Source: Sambucus nigra (lineage: Eukaryota; Streptophyta; Magnoliopsida; Dipsacales; Adoxaceae). Taken from it: a stretch of DNA of 64,000 nucleotides. Under the pieces are notes generated by a model. That model worked only from the letters and a program-made list of their open reading frames with translations. It searched no databases and had not been told where the DNA came from. Made by a program: the position numbers and the translations under genes. The stretch is taken from positions 58,874,678 to 58,938,677 of the forward strand of contig OX422213.1 of assembly GCA_949130495.1 (NCBI GenBank), given 5' to 3'. Shown here piece by piece: positions 11,404 to 22,677 of the stretch; position 1 is the stretch's first letter, and every line of letters begins with the position of its first letter.

Positions 11404-12460
11404 TGTAACACCCCGCTTAAAATAATAACGGGTGACCAGCCCTATACTATATTAAATCAGGAATTCCAGATGGTCCAGTCTCAACATCAACTAACGGTAC
11501 TATATAATATAGGACTAACTACCCGATATCATATAAGCGAGATGTTAAATAAATTAAAACATGCAACATAACACAACCCAACACTACAAAATTTCTAATA
11601 AATAAGAGAGATGCAAGAAAGAACCAGGATAAACGAAATGCTATATTAAAACAAAATAAATAACTACAACTGAATGTACGAAAGTAGACCCGAATAAGCT
11701 GTCGGGTCACAGCTAATACAATAACTGGAATGGAATAAATATAAATATCTACAAATATCCCTTGGGTACAAACCCGATATACAACATGAATCCTTACCTA
11801 GAATTTTAAAGAAGTAAGAAGCGGCTACAAAATGCATCCCGCAACAGTCCGCATCTGTAACGGCTCCCAAGACTCTGGACAGAAGGTCATCCGGCATCCA
11901 TGCGGTAGGATACCTGTAATAATATATATATACAGGCAGGAGAGAAAAGTAAACGGGTCAGAGCCTCGAATTATGAAAATATTTAGCAAGTGTGTTAACC
12001 GTGCATAATAAATACCGGTGCACTTTATTTCATAATTAAAGTGAGACCTCACTCTCGTGGAACCCCAACTCACCTCTCATCTAAAGGCGCGCCCTATTCG
12101 CGTCCTCAAATTTTTGTTAAATTACCCCCATTGATTTTAGGACAACCTAACTTATCAGGCCTAGCCTATATCCACGAGAGCTACCTTCCCGTCATAATCT
12201 AAGGATCCACCCATTTCTAAACCCACTAGATTATGATTACAACAATTATGCCATAAGGCTTAGCGAATTCCTATTAATAATCTTATGAATTATAATCATC
12301 ATAATTCTTAAAACATTACCCCTATACATATACATATACATATACATATATATATATACCTATATGGGCTAAAAACGTAAGAATTAATATACTTAATAAC
12401 ATGCACATGGAATATTGGCAAGACTTCTCTCTAATCCCAAAATTGTACTACGTTTCGTGC

Positions 12461-12643
12461 GTGGGGAGTCTCGCAAAGCGAAATCCAAACAAGGAACCTC
12501 CCCGTTACACTACTCCTGACAAGGTCAAGACCAGAGATCCGAGATGCCACCTATGAAATTACTTCTCTCAAATCTCGACATGGCACTGCGTTTCATGCGT
12601 GAGGTGTCTCGCAAAGAGAAATCCAAACAAGGAACCACCACGT
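12461..12643 (-). repeat. Two copies of the constant-loop/variable-stem module in S1
   Basis: Each copy has the nearly invariant plus-strand core TCTCGCAAAGCG then AAATCCAAACAAGGAAC. In copy 1 it is bracketed by GGGGAG (12463-12468) and CTCCCC (12498-12503). In copy 2 (12598-12642, one core base changed) it is bracketed by GGTG and CACC with one mismatch beyond. Further copies occur in the array LTR (52313) and interior (49872, 50365). Arms differ between copies but remain complementary. Confidence 0.75.
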
Positions 12644-14330
12644 TACACTACTCCTGGGCAATGTCGATCCTAGAGATCCATAATCCTCAACATACAACTT
12701 AGTACTATCATGCAACTAAACTTCTATAACTACTAAGAAAGAAAGAAAGAAAAGAAAAAGAAAACAAATGAAATAAAATAAAAGAATCTCCAATAATATC
12801 CTTGGGATGATGTAACCGAATTATACCTTATGTGCGATACATCAACCCCCATCAATCTAGTACACCATAATCATCTAAGATGTACTTTACTAAAATTCTA
12901 TATCCTTTCCTCTATAGGATATATAAATATATATATAGGTATTTTATTCTCACCATATATACATACATACCATCATACAATCCCATGACCCTGTATACAT
13001 ACCATATATGATGTACCAAGGCCATGCACAAATAAATACCCAGCTATATATAGCGCCGATAAAATTGCATCATTGCTATCATCTTCCCTGTGCCCGGCTC
13101 ACGTAGCAATACTGGGGCCACCATGGTGGGACTAAACGACACCCATCTCGTGGTAAACTCACACACACGACGTCCCGGGAAGCGGTCATAGCTCCAAACC
13201 GGCAATGAGACGAAACATACCCCCCCACGTCTCATCTCAAAATAAATATATATATATCATATAATAACACACGGGACGACCATGACCTGGGGAATATCCA
13301 CACCCTGCTTTTCTAGCCAGGATGCTCACCCTCTACGCGCGCAACTTCCCAATGATAGCATGAGCGGGGTATGCTTAACCAAATAAGTATATATATCATT
13401 CACATGCATAATATATATAATCCATATGATCCAATCATATGATCAAATAATAAACCATCATATACGGTTTAAATATCCATATCATGTATGACCACAACAT
13501 AAATATATCCATATAGTCATATCTATATAGATACATAAGTATACATATATTCACATAATCCATATATCTATATATCTATATATATATATATATGTATATA
13601 TATAATTCTCGTTCATAAGAATAAGATATATATATATACCCGGCTATAAGTATACTTAATCCTCATTATACAAGCCGTCACCACAATTCCTTTAATTTAC
13701 CTCGATATGTGAATATAATCCCATACTTGAAACATATTCGATCATTTTCCTATGAAGAATAGTCTCCCAAAAACCATGTGTATATATCTATACCTATATA
13801 TATTCAACATTAGGGCTATCACCCAAGAGTTTGCGTAGGAATCCATCACTACACATTTCATCTATATCTGAGAGTACATTAAAGAATCTAGTAATCATTT
13901 TGACTATCGGTATACATATAACTAATAGTCTATCAGCCTCAAGCTCATTCTTTCACTCATCAAATATTATCATTTCCCTCGATTTCGACTATGGTTCAAT
14001 CACTTTTGTGAATACCCTAGTCTGAGATCTCTTTTAGAGTTCTTAGCCTCACATCACATCTAATATCTACACCTACTTTTAATCTACAATTAGGATTCTC
14101 AATCCCAAAGGGTTTCCCCAAAATCTCTATACATAACTCCAAATACATACATGGATACATTTCTCCCAAATTACCCTAAGGAGTCCCCAAAATTCTAATG
14201 TGTGAGAAACTCCTTATGTGTCTCCAAGGACATATCTCTTTCATCATAAGAGAAGGCCCCAAATCAATAAACCCAACCAAAAAGGGTTTGAATTCACTAT
14301 GGAGAAAATACCTCAAAATGCCCTGTTTCC

Positions 14331-14528
14331 GAATCGATTCGGCCCTATTCCGAATTGATTCGGCCTAGCGAATCGATTCGGCCTCCAAGGCGAATCGATT
14401 CGGGTCCACAGACCTGGGCTTCTGTAATATGCCGAATCGATTCGGCTTGGGTCCGAATCGATTCGGTCAATGCAGACCTGCCAATATCACTAAACCGAAT
14501 CGATTCGCTTGAGGGGGCGAATCGATTT
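14331..14528. repeat. Cluster of CGAATCGATTCG palindromes in S1
   Basis: Perfect GAATCGATTC occurs at 14331, 14370, 14392, 14434, 14455 and 14497, with one-base variants at 14352 (GAATTGATTC) and 14519 (GAATCGATTT). Most extend to CCGAATCGATTCGG. Spacers are 11-38 bp and unrelated to each other, so this is not a simple tandem repeat. Because the motif reads the same on both strands, spurious ORFs rich in Glu-Ser-Ile-Arg or Arg-Ile-Asp-Ser appear on both. Confidence 0.95.
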
Positions 14529-15291
14529 GGACCTGCAATTTTTGAAGGGTTCTTCTTCTCCATCAAAACCCACGAATTCTAAACCCTAAATTTTCATCTC
14601 TAACAATTAAACCTTCATCAAATCATGATTTTAAGCCCATTAATCAACCCAAAGTTGATCCCAACCATTTCTATTCCATTAAATCCATATTTAATCATTG
14701 ATTTAAAGATTTAAACCTAAAATCTAGGTTTTGACATTAATACCCAAAAATCCATTTCTTTACCCCACAAATTATGAAATGAAAATACACAAATAGCTAT
14801 TTAGCAAGATTAAACACTTGCCTCAGATTTGTAGAGGAAGGATCATCCTTGTTGACGCGGTTGGGCCGGAAATCCCCAAGCTTTTCTTCCTCTCTCTCCC
14901 TTCTCTCCTTCTTCCCTTCTCTTTCTCCCTCTAGGGCTTTTTCTTTCTTTATCTCAAATGAGAAATGGCTTCATCCGTAATCCTTAAATCCTTTAAAACA
15001 ACAAACCCAGTTTTATATGTTAATACACACTTTAAATGACTCGTTTACTCTAATTCGAGTCAAACTGACTTAAAAATATTCCGGAGCCGAAATAAAACCT
15101 AATGACAGTCATTTTGACTATCTCGACCCTTCCGGGATCGATGGCACACTCAAAAATATCATCTGGAATATTTTTAAAAATATTCTCTATTTTTGGGCCT
15201 CAATTCCCAAATTTTGAAATTCTCCAATTAAATTTTATTTTCCCAAAATTTAATTTCTCAATCTCCAAAAGTCGAGGGTTGTTACAGTTAC

Positions 15292-15890
15292 CTCTGTTTG
15301 TCCATTGCTCAGAGGATGGATAGGAGCTGCGTGTATTTTTTGACGTTGGACTGGGCACAATAAGCGACTAATTCATCGTTGTCAAACTATATGCCATGAT
15401 TAATGAGAAAGGCGTATGGTACACCATACCTGTATATAATACTATTCCAAATAAACTGATGAACCTTTTCATAGGACATATCGATCAATGGTTCAGCTTC
15501 CACCCATTTTGTAAAATAATCAACAGCTACAACCAGGTACTAGAACCTTCCTCGGGTGGTTGGTAGGGGCCCGACCAAGTCAATTACCCACATAAGAAAA
15601 TGCCAGGGTGAAGTGATTGGTGTTAAGAGGGATTGTGGAGCCTTATGTATATTGGAAAACCTCTGGCACTTGTCACATTTCTTGGAAAAATCTACATAAT
15701 ATGCTCGCATGGTTGGCCAGTAGTAACCTTGTGTATGTATTCTTTGTAACAACGTTCTTCCTTCTACACGGGCTCCACTCGACCCTTCATGGACTTCTTC
15801 AATTAACTCCTTTACCTCAGCTGGATGCGCACACCGTTGTAAACCAGTAGTTAATCCTATTCTGTATAACACATCAACGTCTATCACATA
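15292..15890 (-). pseudogene. T1 integrase, N-terminal zinc finger and start of catalytic core
   Basis: The minus strand shows an H2C2 zinc-binding pattern: HPAEVKELIEEVHEG, then CDKCQRF, followed by SPWHFLMWVIDLVGPLP, where the D is the first catalytic acid of the integrase core. YFTKWVEAEPL follows. After that the frame shifts and is cut at 15292 by S1. A YWPTM block between the zinc ligands is typical of plant gypsy integrases. Confidence 0.88.
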
Positions 15891-15957
15891 TCTTGCTATT
15901 TTATCCTCTTAGCTTCAAGTAGATCGGCTAGAAGAATCCCATCTTCAATATATTCTC

Positions 15958-16713
15958 TTATGGGGTCCATCCAAGATGGCCCCTATCAACTTCAATAATG
16001 TTAACCATCATATCTTCATCAATTCCCCTATTATCAAGTAGCCTAATAGTAATAGTTCTTCGTATCTCCATTCTGGTTGATGAAGCTAACTGATCAAGTG
16101 CATGTGCTCTAGCATTTTTCAATCTTGGAATCCTGACCATCTGGATAGCTAACAAGGTGGTAATTATTTCCAAAGTTTTGGCCAAATATCTGGTCATTAA
16201 CTCTCCTTTTGCTTCATATAAGTTCAACACCGGATTTACCACCATCTGTGAGTCACTATACACCATAACTTTCTTGGCGTTCAGTGATTTAGCAAACTTT
16301 AAACCAACAATCATAGCTTTATACTCTGCCTCATTATTGGAAGCTTAAAATTGGAATTGTAGAGCGTATTCTATGTCTAGGTCATTGGGAGTATTGAGAA
16401 TGATTCCAGCTCCACATCCGGCTGTACAAGATGACCCGTCAACAAAAAAACTCCATATGGGGATATCGCTGTTAAACGCTTGGTTTGTTAGAGTCCCTTG
16501 ATGGAAGATTTTATCCTTCACCTCCACATATTTCCTCTCCATCTCCTGTACTCCACTCGACGACTCTAGTTGGTCTTTTTTTACGATTTTTAATATTTGG
16601 AGTTGGCCGAGCATTTCTTCTGTAAGCCTGCAGACTTCTGCATGTTGCTCGGCTAGAGTCCCTAATTGCTTGGGGACCTCTGGGTAAATGAATTCTACAA
16701 TAAAATTAGCCAA
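15958..16713 (-). pseudogene. T1 second (archaeal-type) RNase H
   Basis: Minus strand: FVDGSSCTAGCGAGIIL (first acid), ASNNEAEYKAMIVGLKFA (second acid, E), then VYSDSQMVVNPVLN (third acid, D) and RIPRLKNARAHAL. An additional RNase H of this type beside the normal retroviral-style one is characteristic of Tat-lineage elements. A stop near 16346 separates the two open blocks, with few other breaks. The upstream part (16480-16713) is the linker from the first RNase H. Confidence 0.85.
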
Positions 16714-16719
16714 AGCTTA

Positions 16720-18256
16720 GCCTTTTAAGCATTACTTGGTTCATATACAAGGTCATATTCCCTGACTCCACATCCCAATACATTAATTTTTCAAATTTCT
16801 CCAGCTTATGCAAAGCCTACCTTAGTGGCATGTCAGTGTATACCACTATGGTGTGGGCTTGGAAATATGGCTTCATTCATCTACTAGCTTCAATTAAGGC
16901 TAGTGCTAATTTCTATAATCTAGGATATCTCACTACTGCTCCTCGAAAAGCTTTGCTAGTGTAATAAACTGGCTTTTGAACTCCATTTCCCCCCCCCCCT
17001 GATCAAGGTAAACCTAACTGCTGACTCAGATAGAACCAGATATAAATAAAAAATTTCTCCCAATACTAGTCGGGAGAGCAGTGGTGGTACTCCTAAGTAT
17101 TTCTTCAACTTCGGGAAGGATTTTTCACATTCATCGTTGAATTGAAAGGTTTTTGTGAGTACCTTTAAGAATGGAAAATGCTTGTCTGTTGTTCGTGACA
17201 TAAACCTGTTGAGTTCTGCTACCCGCCCAGTTAGCCTCTGAACATCTCTTTTCCAAGTGGGGACTTCATTTCGATCAGAGATTTAATCTTATATGGGTTA
17301 GCTTCAATTCCCCTTTTATTCACTATATACCCAAAAAATATTCCCTCATGCACTCCAAAGATGCATTTGATGAGGTTTAGCTTCATTTGGTGCTTTTCTA
17401 ATTAATCAAACGTCTGGCTAAGTTCGTTAATATGATCAACAACTTTTTTACTTTTAGTGAGCATATCATCAACATACACCTCCATATTCTTGCCTATCTT
17501 CTCTTAAAATACTTTTTTCATTGCTCTCTGATAAGTAGCACCCACATTTTTTAGACCAAATGACTTAACTTTATAGTAATAAGTTCCTCGGGGAGTGATA
17601 AATGAAGTACTTTCTCTATCTTCTGGCTTCATTTTGATCTAGTTATAACCAAAATATGAATCCATGAAACTCAGCAACTCATGACCTAAAGTAGCATCAA
17701 CCAATTGATCAATTTGTGGAAAAGTAAAATGATCCTTCGGGCACGCTTTGTTCAAGCTAGTAAAATCCACACACATCCTCCACTTGTTCTTCTTCTTGAC
17801 CATAACTATGTTGGCCAACCAATCCGGGTACTTCACCTCCTCAGTAAAGGAAGCTTTTTAAAGCTTCTCCACTTTATCTTGTATAGCCTGGTTCTTCTTC
17901 GGGCTAAAAACTATTCTTCGCTGCGTCATAGGTTTAACCTCCTTATTTACATGAAGCTCATGGGAAAGGAAATTTGGGTCTATGCCTGTCATATCTTCAT
18001 AACTCCACGCGAATACCTGTTTCCTTCGTCTCAAGAAAGCCAGTAACTCCTGTTTAAGAATTGGGTCCAATGATGCTCCTATTTGAGTTGTTCGTCCTGA
18101 TTTATCATCATCCAAAATAATGATCTCTGTTGTCTCCATCACTTGGCCTTTTACAAGCTCAGATTCATCTCGTGGATCTAAGTTTTCAACCTCAGACTTG
18201 CTATTTGGCTCAAATATATCCACTTGATAAGTGGTTATTTTCTTTTTTGTCTCCAA
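16720..18256 (-). pseudogene. T1 reverse transcriptase and first RNase H
   Basis: Minus strand from 18256: a pre-RT region with SWSYEDMTGID, then YPDWLANIVMVKKKNKWRMCVDF and LNKACPKD (17740-17836), and the catalytic YVDDM at 17462-17476. A C-terminal block with RGIEANPYKIK follows near 17285. RNase H-like sequence continues to about 16720. Stops occur, for example between 17858 and 17836 and near 17640, so it is inactive. Confidence 0.88.
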
Positions 18257-18304
18257 TATATCTTCTTCCTCGGTAGAGTAATAGTAGCACTCCTGAGCTA
18301 CTTT

Positions 18305-18724
18305 CTAATCTCCTTTCACTACTCCAATTCCAAAGTTGGTCGGGAATTTCAGGCATTGATGGACAGTTGAGGGTACAACTTCAAATTTCTTCAGACAAAC
18401 TTTTCCCATAATCATATTATAGGAAGAATGAACATTTTTATCCATTATAAAGAATCTCATCTTCTCTATCATATTCACCGGCAATGTCCCGATCAACACA
18501 TCTAGCTTGATATTCCCCAAAGTAAACACTTTCTCGCCTGAGAATCCAATGAGTGGTCTGTGATAATGCTCCAATTTTCTGAGTTTTAAACCTAAACCAT
18601 CAAAACAGGGATAGAACATGATATCTTTCGAACTACCATTATCCATTAATGTTCTTGCTATCAATACTTCTTTCATCCCTACTCTGATCACTAAAGGATC
18701 ATAATGAGGATACAACACTCCCAA
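18305..18724 (-). pseudogene. T1 aspartic protease
   Basis: 139 open codons on the minus strand. The motif ARTLMDNGSSKDIMF matches the DxGSS active-site region of plant gypsy proteases, with N in place of the usual G after D. YNMIMGKVCLKKF near the C-terminus corresponds to the YNxILGR block. It sits between gag and RT as expected. Confidence 0.82.
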
Positions 18725-19039
18725 TAAATCATTTTTGGAAAAGACAATTACGATCTTATCCTTGTTAACTTTTCTTGGTCAGTCTTCCTTGGCGAGGTTG
18801 ATCGACTGTATATAGGAACAAGCTTGAGCCTCATTGAGAAAAACTTTCCTTTCATCTATATGATATCCTCCTCCATCATCTCCACTTGTAATCACGTGAC
18901 AATCAAAAGATCCAAAACTGAGTGTGAATACCTCATGTTTCGATTGTCTAGGCTTATTGGAAAGATCAGGATCATCTTCTGTATCATCATCATGGTTCCT
19001 CTTCTTCTCTTTCGTGGGCTTAACTGGCAATTTAGATCT

Positions 19040-20637
19040 TTGTCAACCTCTTCCTCCAATTCTTCCACCATACTGATGATCGACAAATCTATCCAACTTT
19101 CCTCTTCGGATGATTAATTCTATCTCATTCTGGAGGGCAATACAATGGTTGGTAGTATGACCATGATCTTTGTGAAACTCATAATTCTTAGACTTATCCG
19201 TCTTATTGGCAGGAGACCTTAACTTTTCAGGCAAACTCAAATTATTGTTGTGCTTTGATTTCCTCCAACACATGATGTATATCCACCGTTAAGGGGATGT
19301 AATTAGTGAATTTCCTGAGCCGATCAATGCCTTCATTTTCCTTCTAACTCATGCATTTGTTATGATTCTTGTGCTTCTTCTTATCTGACTTCCTTTCTGT
19401 TTTTGCTCCCGCCTTTACGTCTGAATTGTTTTTAGCAGCCATAGCTTCCCCGACATTCATAATCTTCGCTGCTTTAGGAATCAATTACGTCATCGTCTTT
19501 GGTGGATCTTTTGCCAAAGTATAATATAATTTATCAGGGAGAAAACCACTCATGAGGGAAATAATTGCGGTCTTCTCTTCATAATCAATGACTTTCAGTT
19601 TCTCGTTGTTAAAATGAGTGACGTAATCCCTGGTACTTTCTCCAACCTTCTTTCTTACACTGAGCAAGTGAGCTACTCGTTTCACTAGTTTTGTTCCAAA
19701 GAAAAAGTTACCAATGAATAGCTTAACGAGTTATTGATACCAAGAAATCTGCCCTCGAGGAAGGCTGTTGTACCAGATTTGAGAAGATCTAGTGATTGTT
19801 CCCGAGAACGCCCTACATCTTATCTCATTGGGAACATCATAGATATCAGCAGCTTCTTAGTACTGTTTTATATAGAGAACTAGATCAGTCTTCCCATCGT
19901 ATTTGGGAGTGAGTACTAGAGCTTTAAACTTGGTCGGCATAGGGAAATGTACGATGGTTTGCACAAAGGGGGACCCCTTAATAAAAATTCCTTGGAGGGG
20001 ATTCTTATCTTTGTCCATTTAACCCAATATGTCTTCCAAACAATGAATGGAACCTTTCTAGGCATCACTGCTAGCACCATGGATGGTAGCTTGTTTATAC
20101 CGACCAGTAGATCGTGATGAACTTTCTTCCTGCGAACCTTTTCTCTGATTGGACCTATCATTTCATCGGGTATTTAATCTAGATTAGGCTGAACCTTCCC
20201 TTAAATTACTTAATCATCGAGTATTTCTCGACACAACCCGTAAGGCATTTTCCTGGGGTCCTAAACGATCGAAAGGAGAGGCCCTACTTAGCCTTTCTAA
20301 GGCACTCAATCTTTCTAGGACGAGAGATTGTCCATCAGTGGAATTAGTGATCCTAATAGAAGAAGTTTCTCCAGGATGGTATGAAGGATCCCTAAAAGTT
20401 CTGGAATGGCTATGCTTAATACTCCTTGTTGGCGGCAGTGGCATAATTATTTGATTAACTTGTGTCGGCACTCCAGCTTGTAGAGTTTTAGCCAACTGTC
20501 GTATGGTATCCTGCATAGCTTCTTGACCCTTGGCCAAGATAGCTAAAATTCCTGTTAAATCATTATTTTTTTAGAGGGACATAGGGAGTATGCGGAATTC
20601 CTTCATTTCTGGTACTTGATTCTGGGGTTTCAGCCAT
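19040..20637 (-). pseudogene. T1 gag
   Basis: The minus-strand start ATG at 20637 gives MAETPESS and follows the primer site by about 40 bases. Recognisable gag blocks are AMQDTIRQLAKTLQ (20480s), FKALVLTPKYDGKTD and DVPNEIRCRAFSGTI (19900-19800), and KKVGESTRDYVTHFN and TYTLAKDPPKT-like sequence (19485-19680). The C-terminal part near 19040-19270 contains HKDHGHTTNHCIALQNEI, a CCHC-type-finger-like remnant common in Tat gag. Frame breaks are frequent. The boundary with protease is not exact. Confidence 0.8.
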
Positions 20638-20678
20638 GTGTTGATGAATGAATGAAAACATTTAGCAATGCATTCTAA

Positions 20679-21172
20679 CAGACGACACCAATCTATTGAT
20701 GCAAAAAACTAGACTAAGCCTAATTAATTGATCACAGATAAAGTAAGTAAAACAAACAATACACAAAAGATTTTTGAAGTGGTTCGGCTCAATGGAATAG
20801 CCTACGTCTACTATTATGTATTGACTGCCTTGAGTTCTTTTTCGATCCCTTGCAATGAGGGTGATACAATGTATTTATAGCCCAAGGGGGTCTTGATCAC
20901 TGTCACGTGAAAGGATGGAATGCCTTTATTTATTTGGCATTTACATCAACATATAATGATAATTAATTATATGAATGATGTCGCCTCATAGGTCATACAG
21001 TCTGTAAGACTGCTGACGCTTGGTTGGCTGTACATAATGGATTTTCGGCAGTTGGTCGAGCTTCCTCATTTGTCAAGCTTTTCCATAATGCTGACTTGGA
21101 CTTATGCCACATTGGATGACACATGAAATCTTGTAATTTGACCACGCAGAGTGGTAAATTTTAGTATCAATA
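20679..21172 (-). repeat. T1 5' LTR and primer binding site
   Basis: The LTR (20694-21172, 479 bp) is the reverse-complement homologue of the T2 LTR at 39800-40305. Its terminal TATTGATA/CATCAATA corresponds to TGTTGATG/CATCAACA in T2. Next to it on the minus strand lies TTGGTGTCGTCTG (20679-20691), close to the TTGGCGCCGTCTGTGGG-type primer site of many plant gypsy elements. I do not assign the tRNA. Confidence 0.8.
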
Positions 21173-21790
21173 GGAATTGAGTCTAACCCTAACAAAATCA
21201 AGGTATTGATTGAAATGCAGTCCACTACTTGAAAAAAAGAGGTGCAAAGGCTCACTGGGAGAGTAGTAACATTGAACATATTTGTGTCTCGAGCTACAAA
21301 CAAGTGTCTACCTTTCTTTAAAGTGCTGAGGAAGACTTTTGAATGGAATAATTAATGCAAGAAATATTTTCTGGAGTTGAAAAAAGTATTTGGGATCACC
21401 CCCGTTGCTTTCCCGACCAGGGTTGGGAGAAAAATTTATTTATACTTAGCCATATCTGAGTCAGATGTAAGTTCTGGTTTGATACGAGAAGATAATTGAG
21501 TTCAAAAGCCAGTCTACTAGACCAGAAAAGCCTTCCGTGGAGCAAAAATTAGATATCCACGATTGGAGAAATTATCTTTGGTGTTGATTAAGGCATCCAA
21601 ACGGATGAAACGTTACTTCCAAGATCATACCATTGTGGTATACACTGACATGCCTCTTCGGCAAGATCTGCATAAACCTGAGAAGTCTGGCAGATTAATG
21701 AATTGGCCAGTAGAACTAGGGGAGTACAATATTGTATATGAGCCAAGGTCCTCATTAAAGGGACAAAATGTGGCAAACTTCATTGCATAA
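21173..21790 (+). pseudogene. T2 end of reverse transcriptase and first RNase H
   Basis: The plus strand begins GIESNPNKIKVLIEMQS, then KEVQRLTGRV, LPFFKVLRKTFEW and GRKIYLYLAISE. The open frame 21563-21790 contains VVYTDMPLRQDL, LMNWPVELGEYNIVYEPR and GQNVANFIA. This is the usual order of RT connection, RT-type RNase H and its end in plant gypsy pol. The first residues mark the exact point at which T1 split the RT. Confidence 0.85.
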
Positions 21791-22029
21791 TTAACTTATC
21801 CGGAGATCCCTGAGTAACAATGAATATGGTAAGAACAAACCCTAATAGGGGAAAACTCAACTAAAGTCTTCACCGACCAACATCCCGATCAGGCCCCGGC
21901 AGGGGAGAGCTCAGAAAAAGATGTTGTCGACCTACCGAAACAATCAACCAAGGTGCATGGATAAAAGATATAAGGAGATAAGGAATAAAGTATCCCATCA
22001 TGGGATATTGCCAAACTAAGGGTTTGACA

Positions 22030-22677
22030 ATCATATCCCAATATGGAACTTTTATTTAGATGGATCATCACATGCAGCAGGAAGGGGAGCATGTATTATA
22101 CTCAACACTCCTGATGGGATATATATTGAGTATGCATTGCGATTCCAATTTCAGGCCTCAAATAACGAAGCAGAATGTGAAGCTCTCATTGTAGGATTGA
22201 TTTTGGCTCAATCATTGAATGTCGAAAAAGTTATGGCACATAGTGATTCTCGGTTGTTTGTGAATCAAACTTTGAGTTTGTATGGAGCCAAAGGTGAACT
22301 AATGACAAGATAACTAGTTAAGGAATTAAGGATTATAGCAAAATTGCACGCTGTTCAAATGATCAGAATTCCAAGATTGGAGAATGCACGAGCTGATGCA
22401 CTTGCTCGGCTAGCATCAACAACCATAATTGAGCTCAGGAGAACCAATCCCATCGAAATTTTGTCCAATTGAAGTACATATGAAGACTTGATGATTAGTT
22501 TCACTACAGTAGATATTGGACCTTCCTGGATGGATACCCTCAGAACTTACATTGGAGAAGGAATTATGCCAGCAAATGCCGTTGAGACCAAAAAGCTCAA
22601 GTATAAGGCGCCAAAGTATGTAATAGACAAAGTTGTTTTGTACAGGAGAGGGTAAACAACTACTTTGCAACGTTGTG
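22030..22677 (+). pseudogene. T2 second (archaeal-type) RNase H and start of integrase
   Basis: FYLDGSSHAAGRGACIIL, ASNNEAECEALIVGLI and AHSDSRLFVNQTL show the three acidic positions of the extra RNase H, parallel to T1. RIPRLENARADALARLAS closes it. The sequence runs on through DKVVLYRRG to TTLQRCV, just before the zinc finger, where element B is inserted after ttgtg (22673-22677). Confidence 0.85.

Larger units (their letters stand above)
11404..15286 (-). mobile_element. S1: solo LTR of a chromovirus-like element inserted in T1 integrase
   Basis: The 3883-bp segment starts TGTAACACCCCGC, ends GGGTTGTTACA and is flanked by a perfect target duplication gttac (11399-11403 and 15287-15291). 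It carries no coding motif and no primer site, so it is a solo LTR left by recombination between two LTRs. Sense is judged to be minus: read from the right there is a TATA-like CATATAAAAC near 15016-15025, a GA-rich stretch (14880-14955), and the hairpin GCAAGTGTTTAATCTTGC (14804-14821 region) also found in S2 and the array LTRs. Confidence 0.9.
8280..21172 (-). mobile_element. T1: Tat-lineage Ty3/gypsy element, minus strand, 3' end missing
   Basis: Reading right to left: 5' LTR (20694-21172), primer site, gag (start near 20637), protease, reverse transcriptase, RNase H, a second RNase H with a DGSS motif, integrase (split by solo LTR S1), pol end at 10873, a hairpin minisatellite, then an ORF on the opposite strand (8285-10034). 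Element A cuts off the rest at 8279; the 3' LTR is outside the window. Two RNase H domains and an extra antisense ORF between pol and the 3' LTR are marks of the Tat lineage. The right border abuts T2 reverse transcriptase at 21173, so T1 inserted into T2. Confidence 0.85.

Noticed and set aside
14331..14528. CRISPR-like spaced repeats
   Set aside because: The repeat is a 10-14 bp palindrome with irregular 11-38 bp spacers inside a plant solo LTR with a target duplication; no cas genes and no regular unit length.
14345..14582. Open frames on both strands rich in Glu-Ser-Ile-Arg and Arg-Ile-Asp-Ser
   Set aside because: They are a by-product of the repeated palindrome CGAATCGATTCG, which reads the same on both strands and has no stop codon in those frames.
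11404..15286. Intron or captured host gene inside T1 integrase
   Set aside because: TG...CA ends and a perfect 5-bp target duplication identify it as a solo LTR insertion.
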